The position numbers and the translations under genes were made by a program. Below, piece after piece: positions 25,125 through 37,510 of a DNA stretch of 64,000 nucleotides. Each line of letters opens with the position of its first letter. Positions within the stretch are counted from its first letter, which is position 1. Source of the stretch: Sulfolobaceae archaeon (GTDB taxonomy: Archaea > Thermoproteota > Thermoprotei_A > Sulfolobales > Sulfolobaceae); contig JAPNVD010000003.1 in NCBI GenBank assembly GCA_026627305.1, positions 124,001 through 188,000 on the forward strand, in the 5' to 3' direction. The notes below the pieces were generated by a model, which was not told the DNA's origin, did no database searches, and saw only the letters and a program-made list of their open reading frames with translations.

Positions 25125-26216
25125 TCACCTAGTAACATTTTTTTCTAACTCCCTAACTAATTTTTCTAGTTCAGGCTTATTTTCTAATCTTTTTCTTATA
25201 GGAGTTAATAGCTCATTTAACTTTTTTGCTATTGCTTTTTTTAAATCTAAAGGATGTAAAGAGCCTGTTGAATAAGTTTTTTCTAGCTCTTCATAAGTTT
25301 TAAACTCTACATCACCACCATATTTTAAGTCCCTTTCAACCTTTAACTTTCCAAACTTTGGAAAGATAAGGTATTTAGCTATTTGTAGTACAGGATTATT
25401 TTCTACAACCCCCTTAGGGCAGTAAGCGTTCATTATCTTCTTTTCAACCTCGTTTTCACTATCATGCACAAATATTGCGCTTTCTGGTTTGGATTTACTC
25501 ATCTTTATGTCAGCCTGTATTTCATCCTCTTCTACTTCTTTACCTTGTGGAATAGACATCCTTTGAGGTCCAAGAAGGCTTACAAGCAGAGGTGTGTGAA
25601 TAGCTATCACTTTTTTCTTTCCTAATTTGTCAGCTACATCTCTAGCTAACATATGTGCCTTCCTTTGGTCTGTTCCCCCTAACGCTATATCTAAATCCAT
25701 ATAAAATATATCAGCTACTTGCATAGCTGGATAGATTAACTTAGAGACGTCTAGTTCGGCTTCTTCTTCCTTTCTACCCATTATAGTTAGTGCCCTCTTC
25801 ATCCTTGCTAACGAAGCGCTTTTAGCTATTCTCAGTACTAAAGCCCAATAATCCTTATCCTTTACAAGATCTTCGGCATCAACTGGTATTATCTTGCTTC
25901 TTTCCATACCATAAGCATCAAGAACCTCTAGTGCATATTCCCCTGCTAATTTTATTTTCTCTAGATCACCACCTAGCTTATCATTAATCCAAGCATGCCA
26001 AGTAGCTATTAAGATCCTCATGCTAATTCCAGCATTAACTAAGTCTTTTACTTTATCAGCCCAGATTAACCAACCTATATGTACTGGACCGCTTGGCTCA
26101 AAGCCCAAATAACCCTTTAGTTTATCATTATCCTCTAGTTTCTTCTTCAGTTCCTCAAGTGTGACTATCTCAGCTACGTTACGTGTAATTAAGCTTAGCC
26201 TTTCCTCTACGCTCAA
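25125..26216 (-). CDS. tyrS: Tyrosyl-tRNA synthetase
   Basis: 363 residues, class I synthetase. The HIGH motif is HIGW in GFEPSGPVHIGW (about 46) and the KMSKS motif is present exactly (about 240); YPAMQVADI and GGTDQRKAH contribute to the tyrosine site, in the archaeal short TyrRS form without an S4 domain. Start TTG 26216, supported by GGTGA seven bases upstream. Followed directly by dnaG. Confidence 0.94.
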   Translation of the reverse strand: MSVEERLSLITRNVAEIVTLEELKKKLEDNDKLKGYLGFEPSGPVHIGWLIWADKVKDLVNAGISMRILIATWHAWINDKLGGDLEKIKLAGEYALEVLDAYGMERSKIIPVDAEDLVKDKDYWALVLRIAKSASLARMKRALTIMGRKEEEAELDVSKLIYPAMQVADIFYMDLDIALGGTDQRKAHMLARDVADKLGKKKVIAIHTPLLVSLLGPQRMSIPQGKEVEEDEIQADIKMSKSKPESAIFVHDSENEVEKKIMNAYCPKGVVENNPVLQIAKYLIFPKFGKLKVERDLKYGGDVEFKTYEELEKTYSTGSLHPLDLKKAIAKKLNELLTPIRKRLENKPELEKLVRELEKNVTR

Positions 26217-26275
26217 TAAGTTTCACCGATTATAAGAATAAAAGAACCAGTTTATTAAATAAATACTCATGCTTC

Positions 26276-26626
26276 TTACTCTTCAACTAACTGCTTTAAG
26301 AATATCACTACTGGATGTGTTTTTCCGAGCTTCTGCTCTAAGTCATTTATTATCATTACCAAGTCAATGCTATCATCATCAATTAGCAATGTTTTCCTTA
26401 TCAACTCTTCACTGAACTTCATTGAATTACTTATCAACTTCTCATCGTTTTCATCAATTTCATCATCGCTAAATAATTTAAATGATGGTTCTAATGTTTC
26501 TGCTCTGCTGTTGTTATTGTTTTTAATTAGGCTATAGAGATATTCCTCTACTAACCTCTCTATACATTGGTCATCATTACAACTTGATAGCTTATCTAAA
26601 AGTTTAGAGGATTTTAGAGGTGGCAA
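26276..26626 (-). CDS. Unknown acidic protein
   Basis: 116 residues from TTG 26626, with GAGGTG at ribosome-binding distance upstream. The product is acidic, with a CNDDQC pair of cysteines near residue 15, an Asn-rich linker (about 36-40) and two helix-rich halves. No recognised family. The spacer to tyrS is about 60 bp on the same strand, so it may share a transcript. Confidence 0.6.
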   Translation of the reverse strand: MPPLKSSKLLDKLSSCNDDQCIERLVEEYLYSLIKNNNNSRAETLEPSFKLFSDDEIDENDEKLISNSMKFSEELIRKTLLIDDDSIDLVMIINDLEQKLGKTHPVVIFLKQLVEE

Positions 26627-26721
26627 AAATTTTGCACCTCTTTTTTCTAATATAAACTGGTAAAAAAGCTATTTACATAATCAAACGTGTTGTTTTTGAA
26701 TATGTATCTTCTTCTAAAGAT

Positions 26722-26985
26722 TTAGGTTACAGGCGTTCCTCCTCTACCTGGTTTCTTTATCAATTCCTTAGGGACGTTGACCAGCTGAACTACTCCTTGA
26801 GTTTGTACAGCATACACAGGCATGCCAGTATTGGGATCATTGCCCACCTTTAATACGGCAGTAACTATTACTTTAAACCTTATGACTGTTCCGTCTTTAA
26901 GCTTTAATACCAGCCATCCAGTCTCAGTATCTCCTTCGAATCCAACCACTTCAGGTTCTCCGCTTGGAATTATTGGGACTGCCAT
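26722..26985 (-). CDS. Unknown small beta-rich protein
   Basis: 87 residues, ATG 26985. Predicted nearly all beta strand (PEVVGFEGDTETGW, then several V/I/K-alternating strands) with a basic GRGG tail. No cysteines or membrane segment. Not recognised. It is divergent from the AIR-synthase-like gene with 35 bp between the starts, so the two probably share a promoter region. Confidence 0.65.
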   Translation of the reverse strand: MAVPIIPSGEPEVVGFEGDTETGWLVLKLKDGTVIRFKVIVTAVLKVGNDPNTGMPVYAVQTQGVVQLVNVPKELIKKPGRGGTPVT

Positions 26986-27020
26986 ACATTTAACTATGCT
27001 ATGCTACTATTAATAATTGT

Positions 27021-28298
27021 ATGGATTTAGAAGGTATTGCGAAAAAACTATTACCAGATGAGGAAGCAATAAGGAAAAAATTGAAGGAGGAAATTGAATT
27101 CTATAAAGGTACTCATTATCCTTTGACTGATAAGTTAATTGAAGCCATAATAAAGGAAGTGAAAAGTGAAGTTAACGCTAAAGGTCTTCTATTCGAATAT
27201 TTTAAGACTGGTGCTAAGGCTGGAGATTCTGGATTAGGCTCTAGGGGTACGGGCGATTTTCTTATACATAATTATCTATTTAACTTGAGCGGTAGACCCT
27301 TGTATACCTTCGATGATGCTGGTGTAGCTAAGAACGTAGTTGTTTCTATAGATGGTATTCACAGTAGACTTTCATATTTTCCGTTTTTAGCAGGCTTTCA
27401 TGTTACTAAAGCAACTCTTAGGGATATAATGACAAAAGGAGCTGAGCCCTTAGGCATAATTATCGATATCCACCTATCTGACGATAGCGATATTGGAATG
27501 TTATTTGACTTTGAAGCGGGTGTAGCTACGATTTCTAAGGCATTAGACGTTCCAATCTTAGCTGGAAGTACATTGAGGATAGGAGGGGATCTTGTTATAG
27601 GTGAGAGAATTAGCGGTGCTGTAGGTTCTGTGGGTATTCTGAAAGGAAGGTTCTATTCAAGGGCTAATATTGAAAAAGGGATGTATGTAGTAATGTCAGA
27701 AGGTAATGGTGGAGGAACTATAACAACAACTGCTATCTATAATGGTTTTTATGATGTCGTATATGAGACTATTTCAATCAAGGATTTACTAACATGTAAG
27801 GTAGTTCAAGATGAAGTACCTGATAAAGTGGTTGCAATGACTGATGTTACTAACGGTGGTATAAGAGGGGATGCTAGGGAAATAAATAAGATAAAGAATG
27901 TAAGTATTATAATTAATGAAAAGAAGTTCAACGCTTTAGTAAACCCGAAAGTACTTGAGATGTTAAATAAGCTAAACATTGACGTTTATGGTATTTCAAT
28001 AGATTCTATCATGATTTTTACAAAGGAGCCAGACGTTGTTTTAGCTTCTCTGCGATCACATAACATTAGGGCTGACATAGTAGGAGAAGTTGTTGATGGA
28101 AGGGAATACCCATTATATCTTGATGATAATACCCCCCTTCTACCCCGTTTTAGGGAATCTCCCTATACTCCAGTAAAGGCTGTAATAGGCAACTATAGTC
28201 CTTATACTTTAGATGAGTTAGATGAAAAGCTTAAGAGCGCTTTTCAATACGAGCAGAAGAAAATATCTACGGTTTTAGAGAGACTTAAACTTAAATAA
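27021..28298 (+). CDS. AIR synthase-related (PurM/SelD/HypE fold) protein
   Basis: 425 residues. It has the two-domain PurM-like ATP-binding fold: a DDAG region (about 98-101), VSIDGIHSRL, a DIMTKGAEPLG helix that matches the nucleotide-binding core, and a C-terminal domain with TDVTNGG (about 275). The family includes ThiL, SelD, HypE and PurL; this archaeal branch is annotated only as AIR synthase-related and the substrate is unknown. ATG 27021. An N-terminal extension of about 60 residues precedes the core. Confidence 0.7.
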   Translation: MDLEGIAKKLLPDEEAIRKKLKEEIEFYKGTHYPLTDKLIEAIIKEVKSEVNAKGLLFEYFKTGAKAGDSGLGSRGTGDFLIHNYLFNLSGRPLYTFDDAGVAKNVVVSIDGIHSRLSYFPFLAGFHVTKATLRDIMTKGAEPLGIIIDIHLSDDSDIGMLFDFEAGVATISKALDVPILAGSTLRIGGDLVIGERISGAVGSVGILKGRFYSRANIEKGMYVVMSEGNGGGTITTTAIYNGFYDVVYETISIKDLLTCKVVQDEVPDKVVAMTDVTNGGIRGDAREINKIKNVSIIINEKKFNALVNPKVLEMLNKLNIDVYGISIDSIMIFTKEPDVVLASLRSHNIRADIVGEVVDGREYPLYLDDNTPLLPRFRESPYTPVKAVIGNYSPYTLDELDEKLKSAFQYEQKKISTVLERLKLK

Positions 28299-28331
28299 AT
28301 GTATATATGTTAGGTTAGATAGTTGAAATTT

Positions 28332-28859
28332 ATGAGTGAGCAGTTCAAGTACGTTGTTAGAATATTCGGACAAGACGTAGACGGAACTATGAAAGTACCT
28401 TATGCTATAGCTATGGTTAAGGGCATTGGTTATAATACTGCTAGAGGGGTACTTTATAAGCTTGGTATAGACTGGAATAGAAGGCTAGGCGAGTTGAGTG
28501 ATTCAGAGTTGAGCAAAATAGAAGAGGCATTTAAGGATCGTAAAGCATTAGATTTACCACCTTGGATGTTCAATAGACGAAAGGATATAGAGTCTGGAGT
28601 AGATTTGCATTTGATTTCCTCTGAGCTTCTCTTCTATGTAAGGAACGATATAGAAAGAGAGAAAAGGATAAAGAGCTGGAGAGGAGTTAGGCATAGCTTA
28701 GGATTGAAGGTAAGAGGGCAGAGGACTAGAACAACCGGAAGGACAGGAATGACAGTTGGAGTTAAGAGAGGGAAGGCAGCACAAGTTCAAGCTCCTCAAG
28801 CTCAACAGCAGCAGGCACAACAGAAACAGCCTTCACAGTCCTCTCAACAGAAACAGTGA
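28332..28859 (+). CDS. rps13: 30S ribosomal protein S13
   Basis: uS13, 175 residues, head of the small subunit near the intersubunit bridges. [21 protein letters not shown] (H2TH) and [16 protein letters not shown] are the family core. The C-terminal tail after about residue 145 is unusually Gln-rich. Start ATG 28332 is preferred to TTG 28323; a TATATAT at 28301-28307 is about 26-30 bp away, fitting a leaderless mRNA. First gene of the long ribosomal/isoprenoid operon. Confidence 0.96.
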   Translation: MSEQFKYVVRIFGQDVDGTMKVPYAIAMVKGIGYNTARGVLYKLGIDWNRRLGELSDSELSKIEEAFKDRKALDLPPWMFNRRKDIESGVDLHLISSELLFYVRNDIEREKRIKSWRGVRHSLGLKVRGQRTRTTGRTGMTVGVKRGKAAQVQAPQAQQQQAQQKQPSQSSQQKQ

Positions 28860-28869
28860 GGTGATATAG

Positions 28870-29424
28870 ATGGGTGATCCTAAGAGAAGTAGAAAGAAAT
28901 GGTCAGGTCCCTCACATCCGTGGATGAAGGAGCAATTACAAGTAGAGCAGCAGCTTTTAGGTGAATATGGATTAAGAAATAAGAGGGAGATCTGGCTTGC
29001 ACAAACTATAATAAGAGAATTCAGGCATCTGGCTAGGTCATTATTAGCTTTACCCCCTGCTGAGAGGGCTGCTAGGGAAAGGCAATTAATGAGAAGGTTA
29101 TATAAGATGGGATTAGTAAAGTCCGAGAATGCAACAGTTGATGATGTATTAAGCCTTACCACGAGGGATCTATTAGAAAGGAGATTACAGACTATTGTAT
29201 TTAAAAAGGGTCTTGCCAGAACCATTTATCAGGCTAGGCAACTTATTGTTCATGGTCATATAGCGATAGGTGGGAGGAGAGTAACATCTCCCGGTTATAT
29301 AGTTAGCAGGGATGAGGAGGATTTAATAGATTATTATCCTACGTCTCCATTTAAGGCACATCCTCCAACTCAAATTGAGGTAAAAGCTCAAAGTGGTGGT
29401 GAGACAAATGTCGAGCAGGCGTGA
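28870..29424 (+). CDS. rps4: 30S ribosomal protein S4
   Basis: uS4, 184 residues, a primary 16S rRNA binder. Archaeal features: an N-terminal [12 protein letters not shown] segment and the S4 RNA-binding domain with [13 protein letters not shown] and [13 protein letters not shown] (about 110-140). ATG 28870 follows a GAGGTGAT ribosome-binding site. The end overlaps rps11. Confidence 0.96.
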   Translation: MGDPKRSRKKWSGPSHPWMKEQLQVEQQLLGEYGLRNKREIWLAQTIIREFRHLARSLLALPPAERAARERQLMRRLYKMGLVKSENATVDDVLSLTTRDLLERRLQTIVFKKGLARTIYQARQLIVHGHIAIGGRRVTSPGYIVSRDEEDLIDYYPTSPFKAHPPTQIEVKAQSGGETNVEQA

Positions 29425-29806
29425 AATTAGGTGGGGAATAGCCCATATTTATTCCTCTCAAAATAATACCATAATAACAATAACCGATATTACTGGAGCT
29501 GAGATAGTCTCAAGGATCTCTGGAGGAATGGTTGTAAAAGCTGATAGGGAGAAGCCCTCGCCATATGCTGCGATGTTATCTGCATATAGGGCGTCACAGG
29601 AAGCCTTAGATAAAGGAATCACGGCTATTCATATAAAAGTTAGAGGTCAAGGAGGATATGGTCAAAAAACTCCAGGACCTGGAGCTCAGCCAGCGATAAG
29701 GGCTTTGGCTAGATCAGGATTCATAATAGGAAGAATAGAGGATGTAACGCCTATACCTCATGATACTATTAGGAGACCTGGCGGTAGAAGAGGAAGAAGA
29801 GTGTAA
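29408..29806 (+). CDS. rps11: 30S ribosomal protein S11
   Basis: uS11, 132 residues, platform of the small subunit. [19 protein letters not shown] at the start and the C-terminal IRPxRRP-like [15 protein letters not shown] tail are diagnostic. ATG 29408 is used rather than the upstream run of GTG codons, because GGTGA lies just before it and it gives the family length; it begins within the end of rps4. Confidence 0.96.
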   Translation: MSSRREIRWGIAHIYSSQNNTIITITDITGAEIVSRISGGMVVKADREKPSPYAAMLSAYRASQEALDKGITAIHIKVRGQGGYGQKTPGPGAQPAIRALARSGFIIGRIEDVTPIPHDTIRRPGGRRGRRV

Positions 29807-29821
29807 AAAGGCGAACTTTTT

Positions 29822-30622
29822 ATGCCTATAAAATTACTTGAAAGAAATGGTACAGAACTTAGTATTGTGGCTGAGGATTATCCACTCGAGTTTCTTAACG
29901 CGATAAGGAGAAGTTGTATTCTTTACGTACCAACTATGGCAGTTGACGAGGTATACTTTATAGCTAATAATAGTCCTTTGTACGATGAAATTTTGGCACA
30001 CAGATTGGCAATGATACCCTTTACATCTGATGAAGCTCTAGATTTTTATAGACCACCTGAAGAGTGTGCGGAGTGTACACAAAATTGTGAGAAATGTTAT
30101 ACAAAAATATATTTGGATGTTGAAGCGGGAGATCAGGAAAGGATGGTGTATAGTAGGGATTTGAAATCTGACGATCCTGCAGTAGTGCCTGTCTCTGGAG
30201 ATATACCTATTGTATTATTAGGACCTAAACAGAAGGTATCCTTTGAAGCAAGATTAAGGTTAGGATATGGCAAGGAGCATATTAAGTGGAGTCCAGTAAC
30301 GATTTCAGTCCTAAGATATTACCCTAGCGTAAAGATACTTAATGATGAATGTATCAAAGCTGCAGAGGAATGTCCAGAAAAGGTTTTTTCAATTGAAAAT
30401 GGCAAGCTAAAGGTAGTTAATGAAATAGCTTGTACACTTTGTGAGGAGTGTCTAAAAGTATGTAATGATGGTATTACCATCTCACAAGTTGAAAATAAGT
30501 ACATATTAACTATCGAAAGTAGCGGAAGTCTTAAGCCAGAGAGAATTTTAATAGAGGCTAGTAAGAGTATTTTACGCAAGTTAGAAGAATTTAAAGAAAA
30601 AGCTCAGAAGGTGTTAGGATAA
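29822..30622 (+). CDS. rpoD: DNA-directed RNA polymerase subunit D
   Basis: 266 residues, archaeal counterpart of alpha/RPB3, which nucleates polymerase assembly with subunit L. The N-terminal dimerisation domain contains an extra domain with a ferredoxin-like cysteine set: C177, C184, C204, C207, C210, C214, plus C82, C85, C89, C92 earlier. S. solfataricus subunit D is known to carry a [4Fe-4S] cluster in this domain, and all ligand positions seem present here. ATG 29822, 15 bp after rps11. Confidence 0.96.
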   Translation: MPIKLLERNGTELSIVAEDYPLEFLNAIRRSCILYVPTMAVDEVYFIANNSPLYDEILAHRLAMIPFTSDEALDFYRPPEECAECTQNCEKCYTKIYLDVEAGDQERMVYSRDLKSDDPAVVPVSGDIPIVLLGPKQKVSFEARLRLGYGKEHIKWSPVTISVLRYYPSVKILNDECIKAAEECPEKVFSIENGKLKVVNEIACTLCEECLKVCNDGITISQVENKYILTIESSGSLKPERILIEASKSILRKLEEFKEKAQKVLG

Positions 30623-30984
30623 TGTCGTCTCGTACCATAAGTACGAACATAATGCTTAGAAAGTTAATAGAGAGGTTAAATAAAGAGAAAAAGGCTATCT
30701 GGAAAAGAGTAGCTGAAGAGCTGAGCGCCCCAGCGAGAAAAAGGCCTTATGTTAATTTATATAAAATAAACAAGTACTCTAAAGCTGGGGATATTATAAT
30801 AGTTCCTGGTAAGGTTTTGGGAGTTGGTAATTTAGATCATCCAGTAACAGTAGCAGCTTGGGACTTTTCTAAAACTGCAAAAGATAAGATAACTAAAGCA
30901 GGTGGTCAAATCATGAGTTTATGGCAAGCAATTGAGACTTTTAAAGATTTTAAAGGGAAAAGCGTAAAGCTAATGAAGGGGTAA
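30622..30984 (+). CDS. rpl18e: 50S ribosomal protein L18e
   Basis: eL18, 120 residues, large-subunit protein found in archaea and eukaryotes. Its [19 protein letters not shown] start, [12 protein letters not shown], and [17 protein letters not shown] match the family. The ATG overlaps the last base of rpoD's stop (TAATG), so translation is probably coupled. Operon order rpoD-rpl18e-rpl13-rps9 is the archaeal standard. Confidence 0.96.
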   Translation: MSSRTISTNIMLRKLIERLNKEKKAIWKRVAEELSAPARKRPYVNLYKINKYSKAGDIIIVPGKVLGVGNLDHPVTVAAWDFSKTAKDKITKAGGQIMSLWQAIETFKDFKGKSVKLMKG

Positions 30985-30990
30985 GATGAG

Positions 30991-31473
30991 ATGGCTAGTC
31001 AGCAACAAGTAAAAGATGAATTAGTAATTGTGGATGCGACAGACCAGATTCTAGGAAGGATGAGCACTAATATAGTGAAGTTATTGAAGCAAGGAAAGAA
31101 GGTTGTAGTAATAAATGCAGAAAAGGCCGTCATAAGCGGGCCTAAAAATAGGGTGGTAAATGGTTATAAATTGCTGTTTACTGTAAGGACGTTATTTAAT
31201 CCTTATAAGCAAGGAATAAGAAGACCTAGAAATCCAATAAATATTGTAAAGAGGACAGTAAGAGGCATGTTACCTAAGAACGAAATGGGTAGGCAAATGT
31301 ATAAATCCTTGAAAGTATATATTGGAGTCCCTCCAGAATTTAAGGATAAACCAACGATAAGGTTTTCAGATGCAGATAAAACCAGGCTAAAAGGTAAATA
31401 TATAACTGTGGGAGAATTAGCTAAAGAATTAGGGTGGAGCGGATGGCAGAGTCAAGCCAGCAGCAATCAGTAG
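30991..31473 (+). CDS. rpl13: 50S ribosomal protein L13
   Basis: uL13, 160 residues. VIVDATDQILGRMST and the conserved RGMLPKNEMGRQM loop identify it; a short Gln/Ser tail ends the protein. ATG 30991. Its last 31 nt overlap rps9 when rps9 starts at 31443. Early assembly protein of the 50S subunit. Confidence 0.96.
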   Translation: MASQQQVKDELVIVDATDQILGRMSTNIVKLLKQGKKVVVINAEKAVISGPKNRVVNGYKLLFTVRTLFNPYKQGIRRPRNPINIVKRTVRGMLPKNEMGRQMYKSLKVYIGVPPEFKDKPTIRFSDADKTRLKGKYITVGELAKELGWSGWQSQASSNQ

Positions 31474-31868
31474 GCATAGTGATAACTGAGGGCAAGAGGA
31501 AGAAGGCAATAGCTAGGTGTGTAGCCAGACCAGGTAATGGAAAGGTATTTATAAATGGAGTTCCTGTTGAATTAATTCCATTCGAGATTACTAGGTTAAA
31601 GATTATGGAACCATTACTTTTAGCGGGAAACCTAAAGGATAAGTTTGATTTCTGGATAAGTGTAGAAGGAGGCGGAATAATGGGACAAGCTGACGCTGCT
31701 AGAATGGCCATAGCTAAGGCTATTGTAAAACTAACAAACTTGAGTGAAATTAAAGAAATATATAAGGCGTATGATAGAACTATGTTAGCTGGAGATCCAA
31801 GAAGAACAGAGTCAGAGAAGTGGATGAGGTATAGTGCAAGGAGATGGAGACAGAAGGCGTATAGGTGA
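31443..31868 (+). CDS. rps9: 30S ribosomal protein S9
   Basis: uS9, 141 residues from ATG 31443 (an in-frame GTG lies three codons upstream). [23 protein letters not shown], split here as [10 protein letters not shown] and [27 protein letters not shown] and the basic C-terminal [13 protein letters not shown] reach into the P site in this family. Overlaps rpl13 by 31 nt and rpoN's upstream codons at its end. Confidence 0.96.
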   Translation: MAESSQQQSVGIVITEGKRKKAIARCVARPGNGKVFINGVPVELIPFEITRLKIMEPLLLAGNLKDKFDFWISVEGGGIMGQADAARMAIAKAIVKLTNLSEIKEIYKAYDRTMLAGDPRRTESEKWMRYSARRWRQKAYR

Positions 31869-31873
31869 TCACA

Positions 31874-32074
31874 ATGATCATACCTGTTAGATGTTTCACT
31901 TGTGGCTCTTTGATTGCAGATAAATGGGAACCCTTTATGAGAAGGGTAGCTGCTGGCGAGGATCCGGGTAAAGTATTAGATGATCTAGGTGTTAAAAGAT
32001 ATTGTTGTAGGAGAATGTTAATTTCACATGTAGATATCATAAGGGAGGTTGTCCATTATACAAGACCTATGTAA
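31874..32074 (+). CDS. rpoN: DNA-directed RNA polymerase subunit N
   Basis: 66 residues, archaeal RPB10 homologue bridging subunits D and L. Zinc ligands CFTCG (7-11) and the adjacent pair CC (about 44-45) give the atypical CX2CXnCC site. ATG 31874 is used; the in-frame GTG 31865 would add three residues not present in the family. It follows rps9 by 5 bp. Confidence 0.96.
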   Translation: MIIPVRCFTCGSLIADKWEPFMRRVAAGEDPGKVLDDLGVKRYCCRRMLISHVDIIREVVHYTRPM

Positions 32075-32089
32075 TTGTGGTGATTAAGC

Positions 32090-32776
32090 ATGAGTGAAGA
32101 GGAAAAACAGGAAAAAGGGTCTGAATTAACTGAACAAGAAAAGCAGGAATTACAGAAATCGGAAAAAGGAACTATAATAGAGCTGTTAGTACCATTAGAA
32201 ACTTATCTCTCTTCTGGTGTTCATATAGGGACACATACTTGTACTAAATATATGGAGAGGTTCGTGTATAGAGTAAGACCTGAAGGGTTATACGTATTAG
32301 ATATAAGAAAAATAGACGAGAGGTTAAGAATAGCGGCAAAGTTCTTGTCAAGATTTCCTCCTGAGAGTATTGTTGCAGTAGCCTCTAGACCCTATGCGTA
32401 TGTGCCTGTGCAAAAGTTTGCGGAAGTGACTAGGAGTAGAGCTGTTGTAGGCAGATTCATTCCTGGAACTTTTTCCAATCCCTACTTACCTAACTATATA
32501 GAAGCTGAGGTATTACTGGTATCAGATCCTAGAACAGATTTACAAGCCATAAGCGAGGCAGCAAAGGTAGGAATACCCGTCGTAGCATTTAGTGATACTG
32601 ACGCTAAGATAGACTATGTTGACTTGGTAATACCTGCTAACAATAAGGGTAGGAAATCTTTAGCTTTACTATACTGGATACTAGCAAGGCAAGTGTTGAG
32701 GGAGAGGAAAGAGCTACCACCAGATGGGGATCTTCCAGTATCTGTAGAAGAATTTGAGGTGAAATTATCTAAATGA
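32090..32776 (+). CDS. rps2: 30S ribosomal protein S2
   Basis: uS2, 228 residues. After an acidic Lys/Glu/Gln N-terminal extension (about 1-25) come [30 protein letters not shown] and [10 protein letters not shown], the archaeal S2 landmarks. ATG 32090 has a GGTGATTAAGC ribosome-binding site. Its end overlaps the Memo-like gene by 4 nt, extending the ribosomal operon into the isoprenoid genes. Confidence 0.95.
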   Translation: MSEEEKQEKGSELTEQEKQELQKSEKGTIIELLVPLETYLSSGVHIGTHTCTKYMERFVYRVRPEGLYVLDIRKIDERLRIAAKFLSRFPPESIVAVASRPYAYVPVQKFAEVTRSRAVVGRFIPGTFSNPYLPNYIEAEVLLVSDPRTDLQAISEAAKVGIPVVAFSDTDAKIDYVDLVIPANNKGRKSLALLYWILARQVLRERKELPPDGDLPVSVEEFEVKLSK

Positions 32777-33616
32777 GGAGAATGCCAGCAGTGGCTGGAA
32801 CGTTTTATGAAGATAATCCAAATAAGTTAAGGGAACAGATTGAATGGTCTTTTAAACATCATGTAGGCCCAGGTAAAATACCTCAAGTTCCTCAAACTAA
32901 ACCTCAAGGAAGAGACAATTTGTTCTTTATTGTACCTCACGCAGGTTATATTTATAGCGGTCCTGTAGCTGCTCATTCTTACTATTATTTAGGTCAAGAG
33001 GGTAAGCCTGATACTGTCATAATTTTAGGTCCTAACCATACAGGTTATGGTTCTCCTGTATCAGCGTGGCCTTCTGGAGAATGGGAGACTCCTTTCGGTT
33101 CTGTAAGCGTTGATGAAGAACTTACAAAGGAGATCGTAAAGAGGTCACAAATAGTAGACCTAGATGAAAGAGCACATCTATATGAGCACTCCATTGAGGT
33201 TCAGGTTCCCTTCTTACAATACTTGTTTGGTAATTCTTTCAAGATAGTTCCTATAGTTATCCTTATGCAAACCCCTGAAGTGGCAGAGTATTTAGCTGAA
33301 GCTATAGCTGAAATCATTAATGAGGGGAAGAAAGATATTGTAGTCTTAGCTAGTAGTGACCTAAATCATTATGATCCATACGACGAAACATATGCTAAGG
33401 ATGAAAAAGCCATTGAGAAGATAGTTAATCTTGACTATAAAGGGCTATTTCACGTCGTTGAGGACGAGGATGTTACAGTTTGTGGCTACGCTCCAATAAT
33501 GACTGCCTTAATATTAGCTAAAAAATTCAATAAAAAGCCTTATGTGTTGAAACATGCAACATCAGGAGATACGTCTGGGGATAAATCCTCAGTTGTTGGT
33601 TATTTATCAGTGAGGT

Positions 33617-33627
<11 letters not shown>
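32773..33627 (+). CDS. MEMO1-family protein
   Basis: 284 residues. [12 protein letters not shown] at the N-terminus, [40 protein letters not shown] and [10 protein letters not shown] are the MEMO/COG1355 landmarks, with His residues forming a metal site like extradiol dioxygenases. The cellular role in archaea is not established. The gene sits at the start of the isoprenoid part of the operon, a position it occupies in many archaea, so a link to that pathway is often suspected. Confidence 0.9.
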
Positions 33628-36415
<2,788 letters not shown>

Positions 36416-36416
36416 A

Positions 36417-37388
36417 TTGAATTTAGCTGAGCTTATAATTCCTCCTATAGTAGCTTTTATACTTACATTTATTTCTACTAAATGGATCATAGGTATTGCG
36501 AAAAGTAGGGGCTTTTTGGGAAAGGATGTAAATAAACCAGATAAACCCGAAGTAGCACAATTAGGGGGTGTAGGGATAGTTACAGGTTTCGTTGCTGGTG
36601 CGTTCACGTTACTTCTGCTAGATGGTAATTATACTCATGTTATAATTCCTGTCCTTCTCTCCTCATTACTGATAGCTTATTTAGGTCTACTAGATGATGT
36701 CTTAAATTTGAGGCAATCAATTAGGGCTATACTTCCTGCCTTTGCGTCAGTACCTTTAATCATATATAGCTCTGGTCACAGCACGATTTCAATACCCTTT
36801 ATTGGTCCAATAAACTTCGGTATATTCTTTTATGTTATAATAATTCCAGCAAGCCTTACAATAGCTTCTAATGCCTTTAACATGTTAGAAGGGCTTAACG
36901 GTCTAGGTGCAGGCATGGGGGCAATTATGTCATTAGCTTTGTTTATAGCATCTATAAAGAGCGGAGGATTTACTATAGTTGCAGGTTATCTAGCTCTAAT
37001 TCTTGCTGTTAGTCTCATAGCCTTCTTATATTACAATAAATATCCAGCTAAGGTCTTTATAGGTAATATAGGCACATACTTTGTAGGCTCTGTTATAGGT
37101 TCTATAGGTATAGCAGGCTATATGTACACAGCCCTTTTCATCCTCTATCTCCCATATGTTTTAGAATTCATTCTAAAGGCTAGAACTAAGTTCAAGGGTG
37201 TTTCCTTTGGTAAGGTAGAAGAGGACGGCACGCTTAGTTGGGATGGTAAACCTCAATCTTTAACGCACATAATAATGAAAAGAGGTAGATTCAAGGAATA
37301 TCAGATAGTCGCAATCATATGGTTAATAGAAGTGATATTTGCGATTCTGGCAGTTTACTTGCAGACTACGATAATTGTTTTGAGATGA
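36417..37388 (+). CDS. GlcNAc-1-phosphate transferase to dolichyl phosphate (AglH-like)
   Basis: 323-residue polytopic membrane protein with about ten helices, of the MraY/WecA/Alg7 family. Conserved pieces: DKPEVAQLGGVGI (about 41-53), LLDDVLNLRQ (catalytic DD, about 93-94), SNAFNMLEGLNGLGAG and a cytoplasmic KFKGVSFG loop. AglH of S. acidocaldarius, also next to gds as I recall, starts N-glycan assembly by transferring GlcNAc-1-P to dolichyl phosphate. Start TTG 36417, 1 bp after gds. Last gene of the operon. Confidence 0.87.
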   Translation: MNLAELIIPPIVAFILTFISTKWIIGIAKSRGFLGKDVNKPDKPEVAQLGGVGIVTGFVAGAFTLLLLDGNYTHVIIPVLLSSLLIAYLGLLDDVLNLRQSIRAILPAFASVPLIIYSSGHSTISIPFIGPINFGIFFYVIIIPASLTIASNAFNMLEGLNGLGAGMGAIMSLALFIASIKSGGFTIVAGYLALILAVSLIAFLYYNKYPAKVFIGNIGTYFVGSVIGSIGIAGYMYTALFILYLPYVLEFILKARTKFKGVSFGKVEEDGTLSWDGKPQSLTHIIMKRGRFKEYQIVAIIWLIEVIFAILAVYLQTTIIVLR

Positions 37389-37389
37389 A

Positions 37390-37465
37390 TGGGGCCGGCG
37401 GGATTTGAACCCGCGACCACGAGGGCCCAAGCCTCGCATCCTAGTCCAGGCTAGACTACGGCCCC
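37390..37465 (-). tRNA. tRNA-Pro (anticodon TGG)
   Basis: On the minus strand GGGGCCG pairs with CGGCCCC, followed by discriminator A. The anticodon arm CGAGG-CTTGGGC-CCTCG gives anticodon TGG (codon CCA). D arm AGTCTAGCCTGGACTAGGAT, and T arm GCGGG-TTCAAAT-CCCGC are normal. 76 nt, no intron, CCA not encoded. It lies just 1 bp past the aglH stop on the opposite strand. Confidence 0.96.
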
Positions 37466-37510
37466 TTTTCTAGTATTAATTTTCTATACTACATCTTTTA
37501 AAAGATTTTT